Shown here: positions 32,545 through 41,281 of the stretch, one piece after another
How positions within the stretch are numbered: the first letter of the stretch is position 1
How the letters are laid out: every line of letters starts with the position of its first letter
Assembly: GCA_965202795.1 (NCBI GenBank)
Contig: OZ241848.1
Location: 744,001-808,000 of the forward strand
Origin: JACOND01 sp965202795
GTDB taxonomy: Bacteria > Bdellovibrionota > Bdellovibrionia > Bdellovibrionales > UBA1609
DNA length: 64,000 nt
Direction of reading: 5' to 3'
The notes under the pieces: model-generated
Seen by the model: the letters and a program-made list of their open reading frames with translations, nothing else
Database searches by the model: none
Told to the model about the DNA's origin: nothing
Made by a program: the position numbers and the translations under genes

Positions 32545-33194
32545 GCCCCCTCCTCATAAAGCCACAGGCTTTTGTCGCTAAATTCCTTTCTGGAAAAAAG
32601 CCGAAAGGCGCCGAAGCGGCGGCTCAGCTCCTCGCCGCGGCCGGTCTCCAGAGCCGCAAGAGCCCCCGGCTGGAAAAGCCGGCTTTTGGAAATCATCTCC
32701 ATAAGGCGGCTTCCGGCCCGCAGGGAAAACGGCGGGTCCGCCGCAATAACTGAAAAGGGCCGCCTGGCCGGCAGCTGGAAGTTTGCCGCCTGAGCCTGGC
32801 GCAAAAACAAAAAAACATCCCGCCTGTGAATGACAAGCCTTTCGGGGCGGGAGAGGATTTGCCGGTTTTTTTCCAAAATTCTCAGCGATCCGGCCCCGCG
32901 CTCCACAGCATGGGCCTCCGCCGCCCCCCTTGATATGGCCTCTATGGCCAGGCTCCCTGTCCCGGAAAAAAGATCCAGAAAAAAATGCCCTTTGGAAAGC
33001 CCCCTTGCGGAAATGATATTGAACAGGCTTTCCCGCGCCTTGTCTGTCATGGGCCGAAGATCCGGGCCTTTTGAGCGGCGGCGGCTGGAAAGCGCTCCCG
33101 GCCCCGCGGATCCTGGGCCTGGCCTGAGCTTGGGCTTTGGCCTGGGCCAGGCCGCCAGCCGCCGGCCCTTCAGCTCTCCGCCAATGATTCTCAC
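32541..33194 (-). CDS. rsmD: 16S rRNA (guanine-966 N2)-methyltransferase
   Basis: 217 residues from a GTG at 33194 (RIIGGELKGRRL), preceded by AGGAGGGGGGC; the upstream continuation of the frame is low complexity. FLDLFSGTGSLAIEAISRGA is the SAM-binding motif I and ADPPFSL the catalytic D/N-PP-Y/F motif. RPMTDKARESLFNII is a family hallmark. A Pro/Gly/Arg-rich insertion of about 25 residues follows RRLAAW and is not usual. It methylates G966 of 16S rRNA. Confidence 0.93.
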   Translation of the reverse strand: MRIIGGELKGRRLAAWPRPKPKLRPGPGSAGPGALSSRRRSKGPDLRPMTDKARESLFNIISARGLSKGHFFLDLFSGTGSLAIEAISRGAAEAHAVERGAGSLRILEKNRQILSRPERLVIHRRDVFLFLRQAQAANFQLPARRPFSVIAADPPFSLRAGSRLMEMISKSRLFQPGALAALETGRGEELSRRFGAFRLFSRKEFSDKSLWLYEEGA

Positions 33195-33570
33195 GGCCCG
33201 CCCCCCCTCCTGTTTTCTCTTTGCCCGCCGCAGCCGCAATCTCCGCCTTTCCCTCAAAACCCCCAGGCTCAGCCCTTTAAACCTGGCCTGATCCTGCCGG
33301 CCGGGCCGGGGGGCTGCCGCTCCATCTTGGCATGCCCAAAGAGCTTTTGCCAGCCCCAAGATCCCCGCCCGGCGGCCGGGAGCGCTTGCGGCTCGGCAAA
33401 GCCTGAAAAGCTCCGGCCCTTTGACCGGATTTTTAAAAAAATCCGGTCCGGACAGCGCTTTGGCGGGCTTTTTGCATGAGGCTTTGCATGGAGTTTTTAG
33501 CTGCCGCCGCGGGCCGCCCCTTTTTCAGAGAGCTGAAGGCCCCGGCGCAAACATTTATGGAGGAATCATC
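33195..33570. other. Intergenic stretch with a strong hairpin
   Basis: About 375 bases between the divergent rsmD and the zinc-ribbon gene. It holds a near-perfect inverted repeat at 33424-33447: arms ACCGGATTTTT and AAAAATCCGGT around two A. No credible coding frame is seen; the sequence is C/G-rich with short direct repeats of GGCC type. Confidence 0.45.
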
Positions 33571-33861
33571 ATGAGAAAAACAGCTTTGCCCCCCGAAGCC
33601 GCGGGGTTTGAAATGGCTGAAGAGGCCGGCCTTCCCCGCGCGGGGGAAGCCGCCCCCGGCGCGCATATCGGGGCGGGGCCTCAGACTCTTCGCGCGCAAA
33701 GAAAAAAAGAGTTTCTGCGGGGCCAAAACAGCTGCTGCCTTTGCGGGCAGTCCACAGACACCTATTTAGAGCATGTCCCCCAAACAAGATTTGCTGTGGA
33801 AAAAACCCAGTGCCTCCACTGCATGACGCTTGTCAGAGTCAAAAATCACAGCATTCAGTAA
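33571..33861 (+). CDS. Small zinc-ribbon-like protein
   Basis: 96 residues from an ATG with TTATGGAGGAATCATC upstream, a strong ribosome-binding site. The first 60 residues are Ala/Gly/Pro-rich. The C-terminal part has CCLCGQ and, 25 residues later, CLHCMT, two CxxC knuckles that could bind zinc, then a basic end (VRVKNHSIQ). I do not recognise a named family. A perfect hairpin with a run of T immediately follows the stop, so it is probably a single-gene transcript. Confidence 0.6.
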   Translation: MRKTALPPEAAGFEMAEEAGLPRAGEAAPGAHIGAGPQTLRAQRKKEFLRGQNSCCLCGQSTDTYLEHVPQTRFAVEKTQCLHCMTLVRVKNHSIQ

Positions 33862-33879
33862 AAAACCGGCCGGTTTTTT
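33860..33879 (+). terminator. Intrinsic terminator after the zinc-ribbon gene
   Basis: AAAAAACCGG followed by CCGGTTTTTT: a perfect palindrome ending in six T, starting at the stop codon. It can act in both directions. Confidence 0.78.
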
Positions 33880-34006
33880 GACGCCGGCGGCCCGCCCCAA
33901 AGCCGGTCATGCTTTTTTTTCAGATGAGGCCGCTTGTTCAGGCCCGGCCATGCCCCGGAGAGAGCCAGGTTTTTGACGCGGCCTGTCAAAAACTGCCGGC
34001 CTTTGC

Positions 34007-34035
34007 TTGACAAAACCAGACGAAAGGGCTATAAA
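34007..34035 (+). promoter_or_regulatory. Near-consensus sigma-70 promoter
   Basis: TTGACA, exactly 17 bases, TATAAA. It is the best match to consensus in the window. The next start codon is at 34283, so any transcript would carry about 240 untranslated bases with several GC-rich inverted segments; a small RNA or structured leader is possible. Confidence 0.68.
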
Positions 34036-34282
34036 CTTTGCGGGGGTTTTTTCGATCCTGGCGGCGGGCGGGTGTCCCGCCTTTGCCGGACGGACAGCCC
34101 TGCGAGCCGGGCAATTGGCTTGCCCCGGCGGGCGGCGGGGCGGCGGACAAAAAAGGGCGCAAAAAAGCTGTGTTAATATATAAGCTGCGCCTTTGCAAAC
34201 GGCTGAAAGCCCAAGCGCTGACACCTGCCCGCCAAAAAAGCCGGCAGTCAAAAAAACCAAAAAAAACAAGGAGGGAAAGGCA

Positions 34283-34666
34283 ATGAATCCAAATCAAAGA
34301 CACTTTTCGCCAGGAAGGCGCCATATCATGGACCGGCTGAGGGAAAGGCCGGATAATTTCAAGTTTAGGGGCTTTCTCCCCAACAAGTCTCTCCAGCAAA
34401 AAGGCAAGGCCATTTACAGCCTTGTTGAGGATCACTCTCCCAGCGAGGCCGCCAAAAAAGCCTCGCTCACCAAAATCGGCGACAGCTATGAGGCGCGCTT
34501 AAAAATTGTGTCAGCCTCATGCTCTTTTGAGATTTCTTCCAAGCAGCCGGCGGCGTCAGAATCCATGGACGATCTCTACAAAAAGTTCACAAGCAAAATT
34601 CTAAGGTGGACAAAGGAGCGCGAAAGCCTGTCTTTCAGCGGCGGGGAGGCGCCCGCCTCATCTTAA
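34283..34666 (+). CDS. Unknown small protein, possibly HPF/RaiA-like
   Basis: 127 residues from an ATG with AAGGAGGGAAAGGCA upstream. The N-terminus is basic (MNPNQRHFSPGRRHIMDRL). Residues 50-115 have a beta-beta-beta-alpha flavour: KKASLTKIGDSYEARLKIV, then FEISSKQPAA, then a helix MDDLYKKFTSKILRWTKERE. This resembles the order in ribosome hibernation factors (HPF/RaiA), where the last helix carries the aid-x2-kl-x-qi pattern, but key basic residues are not obviously conserved. It is preceded by a strong promoter and a long leader. I would call it hypothetical with a weak HPF resemblance. Confidence 0.5.
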   Translation: MNPNQRHFSPGRRHIMDRLRERPDNFKFRGFLPNKSLQQKGKAIYSLVEDHSPSEAAKKASLTKIGDSYEARLKIVSASCSFEISSKQPAASESMDDLYKKFTSKILRWTKERESLSFSGGEAPASS

Positions 34667-34861
34667 ACCCCTTGCGCCCTTTCCTGTGGATAAGTTTTTT
34701 CAGGCTCTGTTTTTTGTTTGGGCCGCCAGGCTGAGTCCCCCTGGCAAAAAGACTTTCGGGAGCGGGCGCAAAGCCTAAGCGCGCTCAAAGCTTGAGGCCC
34801 CGGGAGCCTGCGGGGAAGCCGCAATCCGGGGGGAAGCCCGCGAGCTTCAACAGGCCCTGAA

Positions 34862-35632
34862 ATGCCCATCCCGGAAAAAACCCAGGCCCCCCAGGGGGCG
34901 GAAACTCTGGAAAACCCTTTTTACAGCCTTGGGTTTAACATCATTCTTCCTGTTTTGATCTTAAACCGGGGGCATGAGCTGTTTCCCTCCAGGGGGCACC
35001 TCTATGCGCTGATTCTGGCCGTGGCCTTTCCCGCCCTGTATGGGGTTCGCGGCTGGCTTCTCTCAGGGAAAGCGCCCGCGCTTTCCCTTTTGGGAGCCTT
35101 TGGCGCCCTTCTCACCGGAGGCCTGGCCCTGCTGCAGCTTGAGGGCTTGTATTTTGCCATAAAGGAGGGGGCAATTCCCCTGATTGCCGGGCTGTTTGTT
35201 TTAGGCTCCGCGCTTGTCAAAAAGCCGGCCGCGCTTTGGCTTCTCAAGTCCCGCGCCTTTAGGGGGGCGCTCATCCGGGAGCGGCTGCGCGCGAGGGGGG
35301 CGGAAAAGAGCTTTGAGGCTCTTATGATCCGGGCCACAGTCTGGCTTTCCGGATCTTTTCTTTTGAGCGCGGCCATGAATTTTTTTTTCGCTCTCTGGAT
35401 ATTCAAGGACATCAGCCCCGCGCTCCCTGAGGCTGAGCGGCGGGAGATTCTAAACAGGCAAATTGCCGATATGACCTGGATTGGCTATGCGCTTATCGCC
35501 CTTCCCATGACCATAATCACCGCGCTGATTTTGTGGCATGGCTTAAGCCGGCTGAAGAGGCTGACGGGGCTGAGCCTGGATCAAATGCTTGCGGGCGGGG
35601 GCGGGCGGAAGCCTCCTGATGAGGGGGCATGA
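34862..35632 (+). CDS. VC0807-type integral membrane protein
   Basis: 256 residues with about six membrane segments: NIILPVLILN, YALILAVAFPALYGVRGWLL, ALSLLGAFGALLTGGLALL, AIPLIAGLFVLGSALV, LSGSFLLSAAMNFFFALWI and YALIALPMTIITALILW. The opening NxxLPVLIL, the Pro-Ala-Leu-Tyr-Gly turn and the final LTGLSLDQML fit the VC0807 family, widespread in Proteobacteria and of unknown function. It is a single gene, with 34667-34861 upstream containing one good DnaA-box match at 34685. Topology is predicted only. Confidence 0.68.
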   Translation: MPIPEKTQAPQGAETLENPFYSLGFNIILPVLILNRGHELFPSRGHLYALILAVAFPALYGVRGWLLSGKAPALSLLGAFGALLTGGLALLQLEGLYFAIKEGAIPLIAGLFVLGSALVKKPAALWLLKSRAFRGALIRERLRARGAEKSFEALMIRATVWLSGSFLLSAAMNFFFALWIFKDISPALPEAERREILNRQIADMTWIGYALIALPMTIITALILWHGLSRLKRLTGLSLDQMLAGGGGRKPPDEGA

Positions 35633-35658
35633 AACGCCGCCGGCCCCCGCGGCCGGCT

Positions 35659-36039
35659 TTAATGATGACCGGCTTTTTGCGCGCCGCGAAGGCGATCCCT
35701 CTGCCTGATATGCTCCGCCCTGGCTCTGGCGGCAAGGGCTTTTTCCAAAAGCTGTTTTTTCTCCCATGCCTTTTTCAGCTCCCGGCGGCGGAGCCGGACC
35801 GGGCTTTTTTGGAGACTCCGCCGCCGCTTTAAAAAAGCCTCCCTGGCTTTTTCCCTTTCGGACTCCTTTTGGCGGCGGAGGCGCCTCCAGCTCTGAATGC
35901 CTGCGAGCCGGGCGCTTTCAGCGGCTTGCGCCTTCAGCTCATGCTCCCGCCGGCTGTCCGCTCCGGCGCGGGCGGAGGGATGGAGGCCGATTCCGGCAAG
36001 CCCGGCGGCCAGAGCCGCAAAAACCCATGCTTTGGCCAT
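35659..36039 (-). CDS. Small secreted basic coiled-coil protein
   Basis: 126 residues. The signal peptide is AWVFAALAAGLAGIGLHPSARA; the rest is a single highly basic helix (RRLRRQKESEREKAREAFLKR is part of it; quoted pieces: KESEREKAREAFLKR and RRRELKKAWEKKQLLEK). No Cys and no recognised domain. It might bind an anionic partner in the periplasm, but there is no direct evidence. It is divergent from sohB and convergent with the VC0807-type gene. Confidence 0.5.
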   Translation of the reverse strand: MAKAWVFAALAAGLAGIGLHPSARAGADSRREHELKAQAAESARLAGIQSWRRLRRQKESEREKAREAFLKRRRSLQKSPVRLRRRELKKAWEKKQLLEKALAARARAEHIRQRDRLRGAQKAGHH

Positions 36040-36231
36040 ACAGGCAGTTTAAATTTTTTTTGGGGCTTTCAAAAGGCCTGTTTTTGCCGGCGGCAGACCG
36101 CTCGCTGCCTGCTCTCCGATTCCGCGCCTGATGGGGCCGGGCGGCTTTCCGGCTTGATTTTCCCGCCGCGGCGCGCTTATTTATAATCCTTGGGGCGGAG
36201 GGCTTGCCCGCCCGCGCCATGGAGAGCCGCT

Positions 36232-37398
36232 GTGGATTACCTTTACGAGCTGAGCTTGTTTTTTTTCAAGGCTGTGATCGCGGCCGCGGCGGCGCTCGCC
36301 GCAGCAGCCGGCGCCGCTATGGCCTTCAGGGCGGGGGAGGCCGGAGACAGGGGCCGGCGGAGGCTCAAAGCTGTGTCCCTGGGCGGCAGGGGCAAAGACC
36401 GCGCTCTTGAGTTTTGGCAAAAAACCCTGAGCAAAAAGGAGCTTAAGCGGCGGCTCAAACAGAGAAAAAAAGAGCTGTCCGCCCTTCAGAGGGAAAAAAA
36501 GCCCTCCAGCTTTGTCCTCTCTTTTTCCGGGGATGTTATGGCCAGCCAGGTTGAGGCTTTGAGAGAGGAGGTTTCCCTTGTTTTGGATCTTGCGGGGCCA
36601 AAAGACGATGTGATTTTGCTGCTGGAAAGCCGCGGCGGCTCTGTCGCCCATTACGGCCTTGGAGCGAGCCAGCTGGAAAGGCTCAGAAGCCATAAAATCC
36701 CCCTCACAGTCTGTGTGGACCGCTTTGCCGCAAGCGGCGGCTATCTTATGGCCTGCGCCGGGGATCAAATTGCCGCCGCGCCGTTTGCCTTTTTGGGCTC
36801 TGTCGGGGTTCTTTTTGGGCTTCCCAATATTCATGAGTTTTTAAAAAAGCGGGACATCAGCTATGAGGAGATCACGGTGGGAAAGCATAAGCGAACGATC
36901 ACGCCTTTTGGAAAAATCACAGAGGAAAAGCGGGAGAGGCTGAAAGAGCAGCTGGAGCTGATACATGGCCAGTTTAAGCGGTTTGTGAAAACGCGGCGGC
37001 CGGGCATTGACATGGAGCGGGCGGCCACAGGAGAGGCATGGCTTGCTGAAGAGGCCATGAAGCTGGGGCTGGCCGACAGGCTTCAGTGCAGCGATGATTT
37101 GATCAGGGAGAGGCTGAAAACCAATAATGTCTATAAAATCAGCCTGAAGGCGCCGCCGCCTTTCTGGGAAAAAATAATAAAAAAATCCGGCCGGGGGCTG
37201 GCCGGCCTGGCTTTGCGCGGCGCGGGCAAGGCGGAAGAGGCTTTTCCGCAGATGGGATCCGCCCCTGGCTCTGATTTTTTTTCCGCCGCGGCGCTGGGCG
37301 CCTGGCCTCAAGATTTTTTTGAGGGGGGTTTTCGCGGGGGGCCGGGCGGAGGGCGCCTAGAGCGGGGCGGCAGCGGGCCATTTAAAGGAAAAGCTTAA
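36232..37398 (+). CDS. sohB: SohB-like S49 peptidase, membrane anchored
   Basis: 388 residues from a GTG at 36232 (VDYLYELSLFFFKAVIA) with GGAGAG upstream. One N-terminal membrane helix and a charged linker are followed by an S49 domain: VILLLESRGGSVAHYG, then CVDRFAASGGYLMACAGD with the nucleophile Ser, SVGVLFGLPN, and KHKRTITPFGKITEEKRE with the general-base Lys. This matches SohB, an inner-membrane protease whose active site faces the periplasm. The C-terminal ~70 residues are Gly/Phe-rich and not part of the family. Its 3' end overlaps the convergent greA by 42 bases. Confidence 0.88.
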   Translation: MDYLYELSLFFFKAVIAAAAALAAAAGAAMAFRAGEAGDRGRRRLKAVSLGGRGKDRALEFWQKTLSKKELKRRLKQRKKELSALQREKKPSSFVLSFSGDVMASQVEALREEVSLVLDLAGPKDDVILLLESRGGSVAHYGLGASQLERLRSHKIPLTVCVDRFAASGGYLMACAGDQIAAAPFAFLGSVGVLFGLPNIHEFLKKRDISYEEITVGKHKRTITPFGKITEEKRERLKEQLELIHGQFKRFVKTRRPGIDMERAATGEAWLAEEAMKLGLADRLQCSDDLIRERLKTNNVYKISLKAPPPFWEKIIKKSGRGLAGLALRGAGKAEEAFPQMGSAPGSDFFSAAALGAWPQDFFEGGFRGGPGGGRLERGGSGPFKGKA

Positions 37399-37860
37399 AA
37401 TCTCGTATTCTCTTTCCCCTTTTGGGGTTTTCAAAACAAAGACATCGCCCGCTTTGAGGCCGATCATTTTTTTGGCCAGCGGAGAGTTTACCGAGAGCCT
37501 TCCCGCTTTGATGTCCGCCTCCTCCTCCCCCACAATATAATAGCCCGCGCGCCTCTCCGGATCTCCGGCCTGAAGAAGGCTCACATAGGCGCCAAAAGCA
37601 ATGGAGTCTGATTTGACATGGGCGGGGTTTACAACCTGCGCCCTGGCCAGGGCCTCCTTCAGGGCGGCAATCCGCCCCTCTAAAAGAGACTGCTGCTCTT
37701 TTGCCGCGTCATAGTCCGCGTTTTCGCTCAGGTCCCCATGGGCGCGGGCCTCTTTGACAGCCTGTATCACTTTGGGGCGCTCCTCTTTGATCAGGCGGGT
37801 TAAAAGCCTCTCCATCCGCTTTTTTCCGTCCGGCGTTACTGGCTTTCTGGCCTGCGCCAT
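37357..37860 (-). CDS. greA: Transcription elongation factor GreA
   Basis: 167 residues from the ATG at 37860 (MAQARKPVTPDGKKRM); the upstream extension is not conserved. The coiled-coil tip AREHGDLSENAEY appears as AHGDLSENADYDAAKEQQ with the two acidic residues that act in the RNA polymerase channel. The C-terminal FKBP-like domain has SPLAKKMIGLKAGD and EYEILSFSF. GreA rescues backtracked polymerase by promoting transcript cleavage. It overlaps the end of sohB tail to tail. Confidence 0.94.
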   Translation of the reverse strand: MAQARKPVTPDGKKRMERLLTRLIKEERPKVIQAVKEARAHGDLSENADYDAAKEQQSLLEGRIAALKEALARAQVVNPAHVKSDSIAFGAYVSLLQAGDPERRAGYYIVGEEEADIKAGRLSVNSPLAKKMIGLKAGDVFVLKTPKGEREYEILSFSFKWPAAAPL

Positions 37861-38060
37861 AAATCCTCCGATCCGCAAAAGCCCCCATCCGGCCGGGGGG
37901 GCTGCATAAAAAGCATGCCACAGCTTTGGGCGCGCCGCAAGCGCCGGCCCCGCCGCCAAAACAGGGAAAATCATGTTTAAGAGAATATTTGCCGATATTG
38001 TTTTTGAGGCTTAAATGTGACTCGGATGGCTTTTGTGAAAGCGCCCGGGGGTTTGCCGCC

Positions 38061-39032
38061 ATGATTCCAGAAAGCCTTTTGTCTTTTTTTTCTGCCGGGC
38101 GGAGCTTTATTGTCTCCACTCACAAAGACTGTGACGGAGACGGCCTTGGGGCGGGGATTGCGCTCTGCCGGGGGCTGAAAAAAATCGGAAAGGGCGCTGT
38201 GTTTCTGGCCCTTGAGCCTCCCCATCCCAAATACAGCTTTTTGGATGGGGAGGGGCTTGTTAAGGTCTGCGGCGGGGAGGGGGCGGATCTTTCAGAGGGC
38301 AAAGACCTTGTTTTTGTGGATGTCAGCGATCCCCGGATAACAGAGCCGCTGTATTCCCGCGCAAAGCGGCGGGGGCTGAAAATCTGCTTTATTGATCATC
38401 ACCCCCTGATACAGAAGCCGCGGGGGGATCTTGTCTATACAGACCCCGGCGCCTCCAGCTCTGCCGAAATTGTCCATAAGGTTTTAAAGCGCCTCGGAGC
38501 CGCCATGGATGAAAAGATCGCGTCCGCCCTTTTTGCCAGCATCGTTTTTGACACCGGGCGCTTCCGCGATATAAAAAACTCTTCCGCGCCTTTGGCTCTT
38601 GCCGCTGAGTGCGTTTCCTTTATAAGCGATGTGAATTTTGTTTATGAGCGCCTTTTCAAAACCCTGACCGCCCGCGGGCTGCGGTTTTTGTCCAGGCTGC
38701 AAAACATAGAGTATTTTGGCGGGGGGCGCCTGGCCTTTCTCTATTTGACGGAAAAAGACTTTAAGGAGTTTGGCGCGGACCGCGGGCAGGCCTGCGGCCT
38801 TATAGAGCTTGCGGGGGATGTTGACACTGTGGAAAGCGCCGCTCTTGTCATAAAAAACGCGGACGGAAGCTTTAAAATCAGCCTGCGGTCGCGAAAAAAA
38901 GACACCCTTCCCCTGGCCAAAAGCTTTGGCGGCGGCGGACACCGCCACAGCAGCGGGGCCACAGCCAGAAACCTCAGCCTCAAGGCTGTAAAAGAGCGGA
39001 TTGTTCTTCAGCTCTGCGGGGCCGGGGCCTGA
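38061..39032 (+). CDS. DHH/DHHA1 phosphoesterase (NrnA-like)
   Basis: 323 residues from the ATG at 38061 (MIPESLLSFFSAG), where a GGGGG run gives a modest ribosome-binding site. STHKDCDGDGLGAGIALCR, VDVSDPR and FIDHHPL are the metal-binding DHH motifs, and FGGGGHRHSSGA is the DHHA1 substrate motif. Such proteins degrade short RNA oligomers or nucleotide derivatives such as pAp and cyclic dinucleotides (NrnA/Orn-like activity). Which one applies here cannot be decided. It reads toward phoR, 15 bases away. Confidence 0.85.
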   Translation: MIPESLLSFFSAGRSFIVSTHKDCDGDGLGAGIALCRGLKKIGKGAVFLALEPPHPKYSFLDGEGLVKVCGGEGADLSEGKDLVFVDVSDPRITEPLYSRAKRRGLKICFIDHHPLIQKPRGDLVYTDPGASSSAEIVHKVLKRLGAAMDEKIASALFASIVFDTGRFRDIKNSSAPLALAAECVSFISDVNFVYERLFKTLTARGLRFLSRLQNIEYFGGGRLAFLYLTEKDFKEFGADRGQACGLIELAGDVDTVESAALVIKNADGSFKISLRSRKKDTLPLAKSFGGGGHRHSSGATARNLSLKAVKERIVLQLCGAGA

Positions 39033-39047
39033 AGCCCGCTTTGTTTT

Positions 39048-40472
39048 TCAGGGGCGGGGAGGCTCCGGCGCCGGGGCCTCGTCGGGAAAGGCGCAGATAA
39101 AGCTGCTCCCCTCTTTGGCCTGGCTGACAAGCCGGGCCGTTCCGCCATGCCTTTCCATCAGCTGCTTTACAATGGCCAGGCCGATCCCGTATCCGCCTTT
39201 TGCCCCCTTGGACTGCCTGGCCGGATCAACCTTGTAAAACCTCTCAAAAAGGCGGTCTTTGTAGGGCGGGGGGATGCCCTCTCCATGATCCCTCACTGTC
39301 AAAACCACATGGCCGGAGGCTTTTGTCCAGAGAACCTCTATCAGCCGGCCGCGCGGCACATATCTGACCGCGTTGTCCAGAAGGTTGTAAAGTATCTGCT
39401 TTAAAAAGTGCCGGTCGGCCTGGACAGCGGGGGCGGAAAAGTCAAGCTTCAGCCGGTGGTTTTTTATTCCCAGATCCCCGACGATGGATTTTGTGATTTT
39501 TTCCGTGGAAAGCTCCTCTTTTTTCAGCTTCATGGACGCCTCCATTTCACACAAATCCAAAAAATGGTTTAAAAGCGAAACCAGCCGCTCCACATTCCTG
39601 TTGATGATTTCCAAAAACTGCCTGACCTGCGCCTTGCCGGCGCTTTCCAGATCAGAGAGAAGGGTTTGAACATAGCCCTGTATGGCTGTAAGCGGGGTTC
39701 TCAGCTCATGGGAGACATTTGAGATAAAGTCTATATGAACCCTCTCTGTTTTTTTTATGTTTGTGATGTCATAAAACAGGCCGACCGCGCCATGAACGCG
39801 GCCATCATCCTCTTTCAGCGGAGCGATGGTGATTTCATAGGCAGCCTCAGATCCCGCGCCCAAAACATCAATGGGGAGGGTTTTTTTGACGGCCTCCCCT
39901 GTTTTCAGGCATCTTCGGTAGGCGGCGAGAATGTCCGGGTTTCGGATCATTTTGCTGAGGGCGGCGCCGGTTTTCCCCGGCTTTCTGTGGGGGGAAAAAA
40001 GCAGCGCGGCCTGATTGTTGAAAAACAGCAGGTTTTGCCCCCGGTCAACCGCCAGTATGGCCCCGGTGACGGCGGAAATCACCGCCTCCAGCTCGGAAGA
40101 CTCCTGGCTGATGATTCGTTTCTGCCACCTTAGGTAGCTGTCTATCCGGCTCAGGCTTTTGTTCAGGTCATAAAGCTCCCCGGGCTCATTTAAAAACGGA
40201 TCGGCGGGCGGGGCTTTTTCGGGATTCCCGCGCGCGATGCCGCGCGCCCGCGCCACAGCCCATGAAAGGGGGCGGAAAAGGCGGAAAAACATGAGCGCGG
40301 AAAAGCCGGCGGCGAAAAAAAACCCCAGGCCAAAAGCCGCGGCAAAGCGGCCAAAGCCCTCCTTAAAAAAAAGGCCGTAGCAGATGGCGCCCAGCGCCAG
40401 GCCGGCGGCGGCGGAAAGGGCAAAGCCCTTTGCCAGCCATCCAAGAAGTTTTGGGGGCGCGGGCTTTTCCAT
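39048..40472 (-). CDS. phoR: Phosphate-regulon sensor histidine kinase PhoR
   Basis: 474 residues. Two membrane helices near the N-terminus (FALSAAAGLALGAICYGLFF and FGLGFFFAAGFSALMFF) have no large periplasmic loop between them, as in PhoR. A PAS-like domain (VISAVTGAILAVDRGQNLLF) follows, then the HisKA motif SNVSHELRTPLTAIQGYV with the phosphoacceptor His, and the ATPase boxes LLDNAVRYVPRG, DHGEGIPP and GYGIGLAIVKQLMERHGG. It is the last gene of the pst-pho cluster, 42 bases after phoB, so it would sense Pi availability through PstSCAB and PhoU and phosphorylate PhoB. Confidence 0.9.
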   Translation of the reverse strand: MEKPAPPKLLGWLAKGFALSAAAGLALGAICYGLFFKEGFGRFAAAFGLGFFFAAGFSALMFFRLFRPLSWAVARARGIARGNPEKAPPADPFLNEPGELYDLNKSLSRIDSYLRWQKRIISQESSELEAVISAVTGAILAVDRGQNLLFFNNQAALLFSPHRKPGKTGAALSKMIRNPDILAAYRRCLKTGEAVKKTLPIDVLGAGSEAAYEITIAPLKEDDGRVHGAVGLFYDITNIKKTERVHIDFISNVSHELRTPLTAIQGYVQTLLSDLESAGKAQVRQFLEIINRNVERLVSLLNHFLDLCEMEASMKLKKEELSTEKITKSIVGDLGIKNHRLKLDFSAPAVQADRHFLKQILYNLLDNAVRYVPRGRLIEVLWTKASGHVVLTVRDHGEGIPPPYKDRLFERFYKVDPARQSKGAKGGYGIGLAIVKQLMERHGGTARLVSQAKEGSSFICAFPDEAPAPEPPRP

Positions 40473-40514
40473 GGCTGTCTCCGGCCGCCGGGCGGCGGCT
40501 GCCGCAAGAGTGTT

Positions 40515-41222
40515 TTACGCGCGCTCCCCGGCGGCGCGGGACACGCGATAGCCCACGCCGCGGACAGTTTCAATTTTGTCCCCGTAAGATCCAAGCTTTT
40601 TTCTCAGGCTGGAAATGTGCGTGTCAATGGCCCGGCCGGCAACCACCACATCCTCCCCCTGAACAAACTTGCTGATGTTTTTTCTGGAAAGCGCCCGCCC
40701 CCTGTTTGAAAGCAGGGCATCCAGCATCCGAAACTCAGAGTAAGTCAGGTCCAGCTCCCGCCCGCGAAGCAGGGCTTTGTGGGACTCGCGGTTCAGTGTC
40801 AAGTCCCCCAGGGAAATTTCAGCCCCGGCGGCGGGCCGCCCCTTTTTGCCCCTTTGAAGAAGCTTTTGCGCCCGCGCGCGGAGCACGCTGAAATCAAAGG
40901 GCTTTGACACATAGTCATCCGCCCCGGTCTCAAGCCCCAGAACAACATTTGCCGGATCGGTTTTCGCCGTCACCATCAGCACGGGGGTTTCCCTTTGAAT
41001 ATGGCCTGGCTTTCTCATCCAGGAAACAAGATCCATTCCGCTGATTCCGGGAATCATCCAGTCCATGACAACCAGCTGGTATTTGTTTTTCAGCAGCTTG
41101 CTGTAGGCCTCCCGGCCGTCTTCAGCAAAATCAACCTCCAGCCTGTCTTTGGAAAGATGAAAAATCATAAGCTCCCTTATGTCTTTTTCATCCTCCACAA
41201 TAAGAATTTTCGCGCTTTTCAC
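40515..41222 (-). CDS. phoB: Phosphate-regulon response regulator PhoB
   Basis: 235 residues, GTG start. The receiver domain has the acidic pair ED, the phosphorylation site VVMDWMIPG and the conserved Lys in VSKPFD. The C-terminal winged helix (ELDLTYSEFRMLDALL ... RAIDTHISSLRKKLG ... VRGVGYRV) is of the OmpR/PhoB type. It activates pho genes at low phosphate. Position between phoU and phoR supports the assignment; an equally similar OmpR-family regulator cannot be excluded from sequence alone. Confidence 0.9.
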   Translation of the reverse strand: MKSAKILIVEDEKDIRELMIFHLSKDRLEVDFAEDGREAYSKLLKNKYQLVVMDWMIPGISGMDLVSWMRKPGHIQRETPVLMVTAKTDPANVVLGLETGADDYVSKPFDFSVLRARAQKLLQRGKKGRPAAGAEISLGDLTLNRESHKALLRGRELDLTYSEFRMLDALLSNRGRALSRKNISKFVQGEDVVVAGRAIDTHISSLRKKLGSYGDKIETVRGVGYRVSRAAGERA

Positions 41223-41281
41223 TGTTTTTGCCCGCCCCGCTTAAAGGATTTTGGCGCGCTTCCAGCCGCCGCCCAGGCTTT

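Noticed and set aside
34685..34693. Perfect DnaA box TGTGGATAA as an origin marker
   Set aside because: It is single; the same nonamer or its reverse complement also occurs inside coding sequence (atpD, mfd), so it has no weight alone.
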